From: Chondrosia reniformis
Taxonomy: Eukaryota; Porifera; Demospongiae; Chondrillida; Chondrillidae
NCBI GenBank assembly: GCA_947172415.1
Contig: OX359196.1
Coordinates: 250,501 to 314,500 of the forward strand
DNA: 64,000 bases
Reading direction: 5' to 3'
The notes beneath the pieces are model-generated. The model had not been told where the DNA came from, did not search any database, and was given only the letters and a program-made list of their open reading frames with translations. Position numbers and translations under genes: made by a program. Shown here in pieces: positions 46,306 through 59,000 of this stretch. Each line of letters starts with the position of its first letter. Positions within the stretch are counted from its first letter, which is position 1.

Positions 46306-49300
46306 TCAAAACATGGGTAATGGAATTGGAGTCCATTTTGACTTTTTTGAAACTTGTATAGATTGCTCAATCTCTGACAGCTGACAAAGGGCTGTAGTTA
46401 GTTGCCATAGTGACTGATCAATGGGTGTCCCGTATCCTGGTAAGTGAATCACACTGAGTGTGCTGGACGCCTCTCCAGTCATGTCATTGACTGCTTCGGA
46501 TTCCTTGTCCATTTTCAAACAGACACTTTTCAGTAACTGTAGCAGCTGAGGGTGCTTTGTGAGCCTGGGAAGGTGGAGCTTCAGTCTGACACTCACCCCT
46601 GATCCAGCATTGCTTGGGCAAGAGGTCAAGTAGCCGTACTCGGGAAGAAAGGCAAATTGGTGTCCTTCAGACTGAATGTTGACTTCTAAAGATTTAAGGA
46701 AATCATTCATCTTTTTGTATTCAGTTGCAATATCTGAGCTCTTTGCTGTGATGGACAGTAAAAGATGATCCTCTAAATTGATGTACCCACTCATATTGTC
46801 ATGCATTACGTAAACACCTCTCCTATTTGGCCAGTCCTTGAGTAGACCACACCAAGATGGCTTAATTAGAGGGTGTTCCCCATCACTGTCACTCCCTCCT
46901 TCCACATACCTCCCCAGCGAGGTGGAACTGAGAGCAGACTTCAGAATGAGCTCTACCTCAGTCCTCTCCACACGAGAGACGGAGGAGGGGAAGGGGAAGG
47001 AAGCAAGGTTCCTTCGTACTTCAAATGATAACGCTGCAAGGCAACTAAATTGAGATGACATCTTTTGGAGAGATACTAAGTCCTTGCTGTACTTTGGTTG
47101 CCAGGCAACCCCTGGGTACATGTTGTAGAGGACCTGAGTATACAGAGAACCAAATACAGAGTAGCACTCTGCTTCACAAGCAACCACACCCACTGGATGG
47201 GCGGGGTCAGTGACTCCAGGGGCTAGGACATCTTCTAAAGTGAATCCCCTTGAGGTCTGACAGCATTTGAGGAGATTGAACCTCTCCTGGGTGAGGGAGA
47301 GGGAGAGTGGAAGGGGAAGGAGAGAGACATCGGGGTAGTCATCGCTGGAGTCTGTACTGGTGGAGTGGAGTGGAATATCAAAAGTGGAGGAGTGCACACA
47401 GTACCCTTTAGCCAAATGTTGCTCTACTTGGTGAAGATAGTTGATTGAAGTACTCAAACGGGACAGAATATCAGGGGAATCAACACCACATGATTGCTGT
47501 GTTGCTATGGTAACCAGATCCTGGTCAACATTGACTATACTCAGTTGGCGAGTTCTGGCCAGGTTTCCAAGGAGTGGGTGGGAGGAGAGGGAGGGAAGAG
47601 AGAGGACACACTCCACGTGCAACCCAGTGCCACAGTTTGAAGGAGAAGTGGTGAGCATGCCATATAAGGAGTGGCAGGCCAGCGCATGACCACTTGAGAC
47701 AATACCTGACTTGATCTCTGAGAAAGAGTTCAATAGAGAACAATATGCAGCTGTAAGGCGGCCATCTTGGTTTACTGACGTTAGTGCAATGTGGTCTTCT
47801 CCATTGACAAATGCAGCCACAGAGCCATCTTTGTGTAGCCACACCCCTCTACCTGTTGGCCACTCCCTCATTATGTTTGTAGATACATACTGGGGATAGG
47901 CCAATTCCATTGCAAGGAAGCCACCATTTTTTAGCCTATTGCGCAATTCTGTAGGTAGGTTTTGTAATGAGTGATACACTCCGGGCAGCTCTTTCAGTAT
48001 GGCACTGACTACTTGCTCGAGATGATTCCTCTCTGCTCTGGTACATGAGGGAGGGAAGGCAAAGGAAGAAATATTGAAATGTAACTTGAGTTTAACCTGC
48101 TTCAATCCAGCTGGGTCAGTAAAGGAAGGCGAGATGGGAGATAGTTGGTTCTTGTTCGGCTCCATTGCACCACCCTGAGGTAGTCCATGACATTCTGAAA
48201 TTACCAGATGAAATAGCTCTCTAAAAGTATCATAGCACTCCTCATCGCCTGCCACTATTCCCGGATGGGAGGAGGGCGTGGCACTACACTCCTCATCCAC
48301 GCCCACCTGAATGGCCATATCCAGTGTGTATCCCTTAGAAGTACACTTGTTAATGAGAGTGCTGTACATGACAGGGCTGAGGTGCTCTGCTAACAAAGTG
48401 TTCTCAGCAGAGAGGTCCGGGAGGTTGGGGTGGTATTCAACCAAGGGACCACACCCCTCAACCACGCCCCCTAGGTATTCTAGTTCAGACAGACGCAAGG
48501 CAGCATCCACCAATCTCTGGACAGTGGTGTGCTCTGTATCAACAAATATGGTGTTACTGCAGAGCAGAAGGTCACCCGTGGAGAGACTACACACTGAGAC
48601 ATTAATAGGATTGAAGCACATTTGTAAGGCATCCATTTTACAGCAGGTCTGGCTGATTAAGACTCCGCATGACATGAGGAGACCAAACCTTTTGGGAAGT
48701 GAAGACAAAAACCCAAATTGAGGGTGAAAAGCAAATTTCGAATTGGAATCGGAATTAAATTGGGTTTCTATTTTTGGGTAGTAAAAGCACAAGTTCTGAT
48801 ATACTTGCAACATGTCGCTGGATTGATGGGAAAATACTAGAGACACGTGTTCCTCTGTGTTGGTGTATATAGCAAGATCTAGGTCTTTAGCCAGCCACAC
48901 CTCCACCTGGCCACACCCACTTGAGGAACTGATACAGTTACATTTAATAAGAGGGTGTGTCCTGTAATTATTAGAGAAATATTTCAGGGTCATCCTCTCA
49001 AATTCAATCCCTTTCAATTCAGCTAAGACAGCGGATACAGTACAGTTGATTTGTACTGGATCATATCTGGTGTGAGCTGCAAGAGGGAGGGCGGCCATGT
49101 TTCTTTGGACTTTGATGTAACAGTAGCTGATCAAATCTTCATCCAAGGTCCTTGCCCCATTCAAGTGGGTGGGGCCCAGTCCAGAGAGGGGCGGGGGACC
49201 AGAGGCATCCTTGTATGCTTCCTTGACTACTGGCAGCAGTACCTCACCAAACACCTCTAGTGTGTCCACGTCGTGTAGGGAGAACCAGAATCTGTCTGTG

Positions 49301-50726
49301 GGATTCTGTCTGCCATATTCCAGGGCCTGATCCAGGGAGCAGCCATGTTTGGTTGCCAATGGCGACAGTCTCAGGTAGGTGTTCTGGTCCAGTAGCCTGG
49401 CTAGTGTAGTCCCCTTATCCGGGAAGGTTGGGTAGTTGGCTAAAGCCTTTCCTCTGGCTCCCTTCACATCAGCAGGCAAAACGGAGTATATGTTATCCAT
49501 TTCAGCATACAGGGACTCCATTTCAGCAAGAAGTTCTGCTCGCTGTAAAACCTCATTAAGAAACTCCACTTCTGACAGCCCAAAGTGGTGGTCGTAGGAG
49601 ACTGTAAACGAGCCATCGCTAGAAAGGTTAGCAGTGGGGAACAGGTTTGGGGACTTGACAATGTCCTTGTACAAAGTGTGCTGAGATAGGGTCGAGAACT
49701 GAAGTGATAGCTCAACAGAAAGGTCAGCTCCAAGGTGATAGGGGGAGGAGTTGAGATGCCCAAATATGGAATGATGTGCAAATGAAAGATTATGGTATTG
49801 CAGGGCCAACCCCAGTTCACTGACACTCTCCAGATAGTCGCCAAATGCAGAGTGAAGAGTGTGCCCTTGTGCGACAGCAAACATGTGCATTAGGTGAAGA
49901 TGCTCCTGGGTGTTAATATGAGCAGTGAAGGTACCGTAAGTGCCGTGCCACGCCCCTCTTGCTTCAGGCCACTCCCTTGCCAGTCCAGCTGCTATGCACT
50001 GTGGGGAATCTGGTGGTCCTAACTGACAAGAACAGTTCAGAAACTCTTTTTTCTCTTTGGCATCCATCTCCTCAAATAGAATTGTCCTTCCCTGATAGTC
50101 GGACTGTGATATGGTCAGTGCATGGGCTAGTGCATCAAATAAGTACCGTCTCTCTCCTCTGGAGGAGGTCGTTGCCATGGCAAACTGAGCAACACTTCGG
50201 TGAGTGGATACAAAGCAGGACACAAAATGTTTTTCTTTTAAAAACTTTGCAGCAGACAATCTGCCTGCATCCAAGTTTGTGGCAATCTTAATTTCCTCCA
50301 AACTGTATACTTTACTAGAAAATGATTTTACAAAATCTGAAAAAAGGCCAATGCTGTTCACTTCAGGAAATAATATGCCATGCCCATTTGGAGTTGGGTG
50401 GTCCACTTCAACCTGGATAATAGTATCTAGGGAATTCCCCTGGGGAGTTGCTAACTGTTCTAGCTTGACATACAAGCTCCGAGGTAGAACTGTAGCAAGG
50501 AAAGACGATTCTTCTATATCAGGGTATCCATCTTGAAGATCTGTAAAATCTACAAATCTAATGCTAGGCTGTGGTGAAGACCTGCGGGAAGAAAGGTACA
50601 GCTTCCGGTATTTAGCAGGAGCAGTCACTAAGGGGACATTCACTAAAGAGGGTCATGGGAGTCAATGGGAGCTTACTGAATAGTCTGTTTCACAGCTACT
50701 GTTGCTTTTGAACCTCCGCATCCCAT
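46306..50726 (-). CDS. Four-domain phosphagen-kinase-like pseudoenzyme, predicted N-myristoylated
   Basis: 1441-aa protein from two exons: 50677-50726 and 46306-50581. Exon 1 encodes MGCGGSKATVAVKQTI, a classic N-myristoylation/palmitoylation signal; GTAAGC donor and CTTCCCGCAG acceptor join in phase. The large exon holds four tandem ATP:guanido phosphotransferase-like units (about residues 37-390, 400-725, 735-1090, 1100-1430). Each shows the family's N-domain (SKGYTLDMAIQVGV, SRGFTLEDVLAPGV), REWPTGRGVW-type and NGEDH-type motifs, and the TSPSNCGTG loop. Active-site residues are eroded: the SRVR nucleotide-binding arginines are replaced in all four, GTGLR lacks Arg, and the loop cysteine survives only in unit 4 (TSCPSN, Cys1338). 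The second acidic residue of NEEDH persists in units 2-4. It is probably catalytically dead. Sea-urchin flagellar creatine kinase has three such domains and is myristoylated, so a membrane or flagellar role is possible (inference). Confidence 0.88.
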
Positions 50727-50895
50727 AGCAGATCGGCTGTGTGACCCACTCTATTACCTAAAGTTATTTAATTAAACAAATCAAATATATATTTATATTA
50801 AATGCATTCAATTAACAGGCATCCATACCTCTTTAGCTTGCGGTGGACATATTTGCTATATCACCCAAGTAACGGGCTGTGGACACGCCCACAAA
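50727..50895. promoter_or_regulatory. Bidirectional promoter kinase-like gene / eIF4E3
   Basis: 169 bp between divergent ATG codons; AT-rich with tatatatttatatt at about 50786-50800. A minus-strand AG at about 50759 could be an acceptor for a 5' UTR intron of the kinase-like gene. Confidence 0.45.
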
Positions 50896-52976
50896 ATGGA
50901 GGCTGATAGTAAAGCTAAAGAAGTGGGCCACACCAATCGATCTAGCGCTGAACCAATTCCAACATCGTCCTCACGACTTCAAGTCAAGAAAAATGTCGTC
51001 CTCTCTTCCTCCCCAAACTTTCAACCCATCACTCTCCAAGAGGTTGGACGACTGAACAGTATCCCTGATCCGGAACAGGCCAGATTAGACACTCCGTGGA
51101 CATTTTGGTTCGAAAGGTTTGTTATTTTACCGAAATTTTCATTTGATCTCAATAGATAAACTATTTGTGTTCTTTCTCTTACTGATCATCGTGTCCTGTG
51201 AGACATTTCCTAAATGTGCGTTCGTACGAGCTTACACTAATGGCGGTCTATATGCGCATAACCCAGCCCTCTTTAGCCTTCCCTGACTAGTCTGGTTTTA
51301 CACGTATGTCATGATTCTAGTTATAGTTACTAAGGAGTGTGTTCTAGTGCTGGAGTTGTGAAACACCATCCCTGGCCAACCGCTATGTGGCCTGCGGTCG
51401 AGCGGCTCTCCAGTTAATGATGGATGTTTGATTTTGATTGATTAACGCAATTTGTTCTTGCTAGGTCGCCAAGAAGGGAATCGATGGAAGATTTCTCTTT
51501 AAGGAAACTTTGTGAAGTTCAGAATATCAAGGTGATAATCTTATTTTGATGTATCAGAATGTTTATATATTTAGTTAGTAAAATGAATGTGTAGGCCTTT
51601 TGGGGTGCGTTCAATAACATTACTCCAGTGGAGAGTTTGAATGAGAGAAATGGCTACCACCTGATGAGAGGAAATGTTGAGCCCACCTGGGAGGGAAATC
51701 CCCAAGGTGGTTACTGGTCATTTATATGCAGCAAAGACAGAACGGTACGTGAGATCCAGATGGAGCTAAATTAATTGTACAGTAGCTGTACAATCCCTAC
51801 GTGTTCACAGTTATTAGGTAATTCAATGGCAGATTCAGTGGGTGTTCTCAGTGCTGAAGCACCGCCCTCTTTGTTTAGTGTGTAATAGCCATATTTGGAA
51901 AGTACTACAAATTGTCTCATTCTCTGTTGCACTCCTATATAACTTAGCACCATCCCCCTCCTCCCCCTTCTGTGATCTGGACCTGTATTCCTAAGTTATC
52001 ATCATCAGACCCAGTAAAGGTTTTTACATGTGCATGAAAAATCTAAGATACCATTTTCCTACATGCTATGCCTATTCTGTAAAAGAACCTATAGGGGAAC
52101 TAAACCTGAAGAGAGCTTTGGATGAAGATACAGGAGTCTTTTCTTCCTTCTTTCATCTTCTCCACTGGGTCAGACAGCCGTTTCTGGGAATTCCACCCTT
52201 CATCAGTGATCCTGGGATTCTTTGTCTTTTACTTTATCTTGATCTTCATGTTGTACCATTAGTATACTTCAATCAATTATGCAACACTTACTTATTGAAT
52301 ATCTTATCAGATTGCAAACTATTAATAGCTTATCACATCTCCTCCAACAGCAAGATGTGTGGACAGAGATATTGTTGGCTGCAGTTGGAGAGCAGTTGTC
52401 AGAATCTGTTGATGAAGGTACTGTCACATTGCATTCAATCTAAATGGACCTTATTGCTCCTTTACTGGTTGCCTAGGTGATGATGTGGTTGGAGTAAGTG
52501 TACGTATTCGTGACCGTGAGGATATGATACAGATTTGGAATAAGGACTCTGTGCTCGCTCACAAAGCTACTGTACGCTATATGAGATATTTAATAACTAT
52601 CTAATAATCTTTTTTAATAAAACACTTGTGTTTTTAGGTTGCTGATAAGTTACGCAAGCTATGTCCAGACCTGGATGCCAGAGACAAGTATATTGGTGAG
52701 AATGTACATCTCAAATGTACGACTTTGAAAGTTTTAATTTGGTCTCAATTTCTTGTAGCATGTCGGGAAAAGATGACCCAGAAGCACCAGCCGCTGAGAC
52801 CCTACCCTCCCGAGCCCTTTATGCACCCCAGAGGCCCTGCCCCTCCCCATTACCCCTACCCCCAACCCCGCCCCCCCTTACACGACCCCAGATTCCCTAT
52901 GAACTATCCTCACAATATGTGGGACCAGGGACGGCCGTTCGGACGATTTAGACCTCCAGGTCCACCCAGACGATAA
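50896..52976 (+). CDS. EIF4E3: eIF4E class III cap-binding protein (eIF4E3) with Arg/Pro tail
   Basis: 291-aa translation factor of the eIF4E family. Exons: 50896-51116, 51465-51531, 51595-51744, 52351-52417, 52477-52571, 52638-52695, 52759-52976. The class III start of the fold PWTFWFER is present, then AFWGAFNNITPV, GYHLMRGNVEPTWEGNPQGG (cap-contacting Trp128-Glu129), VWTEILLAAVGEQ and GVSVRIRDREDMIQIWNKD, all close to vertebrate eIF4E3. The position of the second cap-stacking Trp of eIF4E is not aromatic, as expected for class III. Residues about 228-291 form an extra Pro/Arg/His-rich low-complexity tail ending GRFRPPGPPRR that vertebrate eIF4E3 lacks. The stop is only 86 bp before the next gene's ATG on the same strand. 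Confidence 0.93.
52025..52270 (-). mobile_element. Dispersed element A, near-complete copy 7
   Basis: In eIF4E3 intron 51745-52350. Reverse complement of 8285-8565 over most of its length, including cactgggtcagacagccgtt, ttcatcagtgatcctgg, and ataggggaactaaacctgaa. Together these two define an element of about 240 bp. Confidence 0.78.
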
Positions 52977-53062
52977 TTGGATTGTAACCTTTTCCTCAAT
53001 TTATAAGAAAAAGTGAAAAAGTTTATAATTAAAGGGAAGTCACGTGCTAAGCGTGACTCAAA

Positions 53063-56000
53063 ATGTCTGCCGCATTACGGGGATTGCAGAAGTTTTCACA
53101 GAGAAATATCTTTATTAATCGCGGGCTTTCGAGTACAGTGAGCTCGAATAAACTTCGCTTGGCAATTATTGGTCAGTCCGTATTTGGAGCTCAAGTCTAC
53201 AAGTCGCTGAGAGCTGATGGACACGAAGTCGTTGGCGTGTTCACCGTTCCCGATCAAAACGGCCGTCCAGATCCGTTAGCGGCGCAGGCCGTACAGGACG
53301 GTACTCCCGTGTTCAAGTACAAGAGATGGAGAACGAAGGGACAGCCGATCAAGGACATTCTGGAGGAGTACAAGTCGGTTGGAGCAGACCTGAACGTGTT
53401 GCCCTTCTGTAGTCAGTTCATCCCTATGGAGGCGATCGACTTCCCGAAACACGGCTCCATTATCTACCATCCGTCACTCCTGCCGAAACACAGAGGCGCT
53501 TCAGCCATTAACTGGTATGTCTCGTACATTGATACACTATGGCCTCGATACATTGATACACTAGGTCCGTACATTAATACACTAGGTCCGTACACTAGGT
53601 CCGTACATTAATACACTAGGTCCGTACATTAATACACTAGGTCCGTACATTAATACACTAGGTCCGTACATTAATACACTAGGTCCGTACATTAATACAC
53701 TAGGTCCGTACATTAATACACTAGGTCCGTACATTAGGTCCGTACATTAATACACTAGGTCCGTACATTAGGTCCGTACATTAATACACTAGGTCCGTAC
53801 ATTAGGTCCGTACATTAATACACTAGGTCCGTACATTAATACACTAGGTCCGTACATTAATACACTAGGTCCGTACATTAGGTCCGTACATTAATACACT
53901 AGGTCCGTACATTAATACACTAGGTCCGTACATTAATACACTAGGTCCGTACATTAATACACTAGGTCCGTACATTAGGTCCGTACATTGATAGCAGGCA
54001 TATATGCATGTTATATTTCATTGTGATGAGTGAGTTGGCTGAGATCATATTCAGTGTCCTAACATTGAGCAGGTTGCATCATTTGTTGTGTGTGATTAGT
54101 AGAGCTTCTGGTAAATCAACAAGTAAAGTATTGATATTTCCCACCTTCCTATATAGTACATCCCCTATATAGTACATCCCCTATATAGTACCACCTATAT
54201 AGTACATCCCCTATATAGTACATCCCCTATATAGTACATCCCCTATATAGTACATCCCCTATATAGTACATCCCCTATATAGTACATCCCCTATATAGTA
54301 CATCCCCTATATAGTACATCCCCTATATAGTATATCCTCTATATAGTATATCCTATATGTACCACCTATATAGTATATCCCCTATATAGTACATCCTATA
54401 TGTACCACCTATATCCCTATGTATGTCATAATATAGTAACTAGCCAATCAGCTTGCAGCAAATAACTCTATCATTGGAGGTTAATGTCTTAGCCTTCTTA
54501 ATGGGCATTGCAGTTCCTTTCACTGTCCTGCAGGACACTGATGGAGGGAGACCATGAGGCAGGGTTTACCATCTTTTGGGCAGACGATGGGCTGGACACT
54601 GGACCTATTCTACTGCAGAAGAAATGTACAATGGACATCAACGACACTGTGGATACCCTGTACAATCGTTTCCTATTTCCTGAAGGAATCAGATCAATGG
54701 TACGCAATGCACTGCATAGTGGCTCCTGAACTGGTCGCAGAACACTCTCCACTACATACATACACAGCGTGTACTCCTGGCTAACCTGCTGCATATTCAA
54801 GGCGACGGTTCCACTATACAAAGATTTAACTGAAGTGATAGGGCTTATTTGTCGCGATCATGATGATATATGATCATATTGCTGATGAAGACCTACGGGT
54901 TGAAACGTTCTATTCCAAAGATTTAATGTTGCTGTTGCTCAATAAACTTCATATATCAAATATTAACTATTTATACATATCTATAGATGTGTATACATAT
55001 TGTATTGTATTAGAGTGAGGCGGTAAAGTTGGTGGCTGAGGGGCGTGCCCCCAGGATCATTCAATGGGAGGGCGGGGCAACCTATGACCAGTTGTGGCAG
55101 AGTAAAGATTTGAGCAAGATCAACTGGAACCAACCTGCACTGATTCTTCACAATTTCATACGAGGAAATGACAAGGTTGGTCACATGTGTATACTTATGG
55201 GACTTATTGCATCACCACTGTATTCTATATGATGCACACCCTAGCTACCAGGGGCTTGGACTGTGATTGATGGAAAGAAGGTGACACTTTATGGCTCCAG
55301 TTTCCTAGACAACCGTGAGGAGGTCTCTGGGAGAGAGGTCTCCATTGAGGGACTTTCCCGTCCCGGTGTCATTACCTCTCAAGGGCTGGTGGTGTTTGGA
55401 GCGGATGACAAGAAAGTGCTGGTCAACCAGTTCCAACTGGAAGACGGCAAGGTTATTCCGGCCACCAAATATGGGAAGGAAGAACATCACGTTCACTTGG
55501 AACTGACGCCTGAAGAAGAGGCAATTGTTGAAAAGATTCAAGTGAGTTTGAATGTCTTTTATATAACCTATTAGTACCAGAGGATTTCTAAATATAGAAA
55601 ATCTGGAGTGGCATTTTGAACACGGATACCATTGAGAAGCAGACAGACTTCTTCAAGTCAGGAGCTGGTTCAATGGATGTTACTAGGTAATTTCTTTTGC
55701 ATGATACATATGTAGTACTCTATTTGAGGCCCACCATTCCTCATTTCCATTCCAGGCTGGTTGAAGAAGTGAAGGATCTCGCAAGCATCAGTTTGGAGAA
55801 CGAAGAGGTGTACATGAACACACTCTTTGAGGATTTTACCAATTTAGTGATCTTGAAAACCAGAGGTCACCACGAAACGGAGACTGTGGAGTTTACCCCT
55901 GTAAGTGACCACCTGTTCTAATCACATGACCATCACATGACCATCACATGACCATCATGTGTCTGTCCTGTTTCAAACTAGGTTGTGATCAATGCCAATA

Positions 56001-59000
56001 ACAGAAGTGTGTCCTTTCCAAATCAGCTGTTCATCAACGGAGAGTTCAGTGATGCTTCAAATGGTGACATTAGTAAAGTTGTTAATCCCACGACTGAAGA
56101 GGTTAGCACTGTTTGCATAAGAGATAGGATGTGCTGACATATTTGTGAATATTAATCAGCAGAGAGTTATTGAAGGATTGTATTTGGAGACTTGTGGACC
56201 TACATAAGTGGTTGTTTATTTCTACAGGTGTTGTGCAATGTTGCCAGGGCAACCAAAGATGATGTAAACAGGGCTGTAGCTGCTGCAAAGGTGAGTTGCA
56301 CAGTTGGTACATAACGGCCCTGTCACATAAGTGTTGCACAATAGGAAGCCTTTTACAACGGAGAGTGGGGACAGATGAATGCTCGAGACAGAGGAGCACT
56401 GATGTACAAACTGGCAGATCTAATGGACCAGCACAAGGAAGAGCTTGCTACCATCGAATCCTTGGACTCTGGAGCCGTCTACACGTTAGCTCTGAAGACG
56501 CACGTTGGAATGTCAGTTGACACCTTCAAGTACTATGCTGGCTGGTGTGATAAGATACAGGTGAGGAAAGTAGTTACCATGGTAACTGTAACCATAGTTA
56601 CATGATATATTGGTGCGTATCTAGGGAACCACAATACCAGTCAACAATGCCAGACCAAACTATAATCTCACCTACACAAAGAGACAACCGATTGGGTAAG
56701 GTGGCCGGAGTTGTATATCTAGAATGCATACTTTAATTCAGTGTTTTATCCAGACATTCTTGTAAGGGGGTGGGGGCAAAAATTAACTTTTAAATTTTCT
56801 CAGGGGCAGTGTCATACCTTGATAAAATAGCTAACTGGCAACCTCAATCCAAGGGGGGCTACTCTTCAGCAAGGGGCGGGGCAAATGCCCCACCCCCTGA
56901 ATGAAACCTGTTTATGGTGTGTTATCTTCCGTTGTTCTAGTGTGTGTGGGCTGGTAGTGCCATGGAACTATCCTCTTATGATGTTGGCCTGGAAGATGGG
57001 GGCGTGTCTGGCAGCTGGTAATACTGTTGTACTGAAGCCGGCTGAAGTGACTCCACTGACAGCACTCAAGTTTGCTGAGCTGGCAGCAGTGGCAGGAATA
57101 CCAAAGGGGGTCATCAACATCTGCACTGGAAAAGGTTCCTTCTTATCTTACATCAGTTGTTAAATCCATCCTTACTCTCTTAAATTAGTTGTAAACTCTA
57201 TTCCTTTTCTCTTGGAATAGTTGTTAACTCTCTTCTCTGTTTCTTTCATAAATCACTAGTTGCCTTATCCGTCTTCTCACCTCTTGTAGGGTCCGTTGTA
57301 GGTAACACTCTGACTGGACATCCTGATGTCCGGAAGATAGGATTCACTGGGTCAACCCCTGTTGGGAGGGACATAATGAGCAAGTGGGTGGATCCAGTGT
57401 ATTATTGTTATGCAATGTACCAGTGGAGTTTTGTTTTGTTTAGCTCTTCAGTGAATGTCAAGAAAGTGTCTTTGGAATTGGGAGGGAAATCCCCACTCAT
57501 TATCTTCAGTGACTGTGATATGGACAAAGCAGTTAGATTGGTAAGTTTAGAGACTACCTACGTACACTCATCCACTTTACCCATTCCAACCAACACCACA
57601 CCCACCCAGCCAGTCCCTCCCCAACCAATACCACACCCACCCAGCCAGTCCCTCCCCAACCAATACCACACCCACCCAGCCAGTCCCTTCCCAGCCAACA
57701 CCACGCCCACCCAGCCAGTCCCTCCCCAGCACCACGCCCATCTAGTGTTGTTCTTGCTCTCATCATGATGTACTGTGTTCCAGGGCTGCCAGTCTGTGTA
57801 CTTCAACAAAGGGGAGAACTGTATAGCTGCAGGTAGATTGTTTGTCGAGAAGAAGATTCATGACGAGTTCATTGGTCGTGTAATTGAAGAAGTTAAGAAA
57901 ATGAAAATTGGTGATCCTCTTGACCGAAGCGTGTCACATGGACCCCAAAATCACAAGTTTGTACACATTTATCTAGCCTCTGATCATTAAGTTAACCCCT
58001 TAACATGCCCTCATATGTCACACCCCCAACACACCCTCATATGCCACACCCCTTAACACACCCTCATATGCCACACCCCTCAACACACCCTCATATGCCA
58101 CACCCCTCAACACACCCCTTAAGATACACTGTTCCTCGCTTAGAGCCCACTTGGACAGTTTGCTAGAGTACGTAGACACAGGCGTCAAAGAGGGTGCCAC
58201 TCTTGCCTATGGAGGAAGAAGGATTGACTGCAGAGGATACTTCATGGAGCCTACAGTCATGACAGATGTGGAAGATCACATGTTTATTGCTGAAGAAGAA
58301 TCTTTTGGTCCTGTCATGGTAGTCTCCTCCTTTGAGAACGGGTATGCAACTTTAGCCAAATTGAACTGTCTGATCCTGTGTCGTGCACTACTTACAAAAG
58401 TCATTGCACTTTTAATAACTGATATCATAGCTGATACGTACGTATATGCCTCATGTAGTGATGTAGATGGAGTCATTAGAAGAGCTAACAACACTGAATA
58501 TGGACTTGCATCTGGTGTCTTCACTAAGGACATTAACAAGGTAAGTATCATCCCATCCCCCATCCTCTACAACCTCCCACCTGCGCCTCCCACTTAGTCC
58601 TCCCTCCTGCCCCTCCTCCCACTTACCCCTCCCTCCTGCCCCTCCCACTTACCCCTCCCACCTGCCCCTCCCACTTAGCCCTCCCTCCTGCCCCTCCCAC
58701 TTACCTCTCCTACCTATTTGTTACAGGCCATGTATGTGAGTGACAACATTCAAGCTGGCACTGTTTTTGTGAACACTTACAACAAGACGGATGTAGCAGC
58801 TCCATTTGGAGGGTTTAAACAATCTGGTTTTGGAAAAGATCTTGGTAGGTTCATCCATCCTCACTCCCACTGTCACACATCTGCACTGCCACACGTCTGC
58901 TTGCTTGCACTGCCACCACCCTCACACCATCACACTGTCACAATTACAGTGAATGACTTCTTCTTTCCCATCAGGTGAAGAAGCTTTGAATGAGTATCTC

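Noticed and set aside
50581-50643. Upstream extension of the kinase-like ORF to 50643
   Set aside because: It starts with GTG and is preceded by a stop. A strong acceptor at 50581 and the phase-matched MGCGGSK exon explain the 5' end better.
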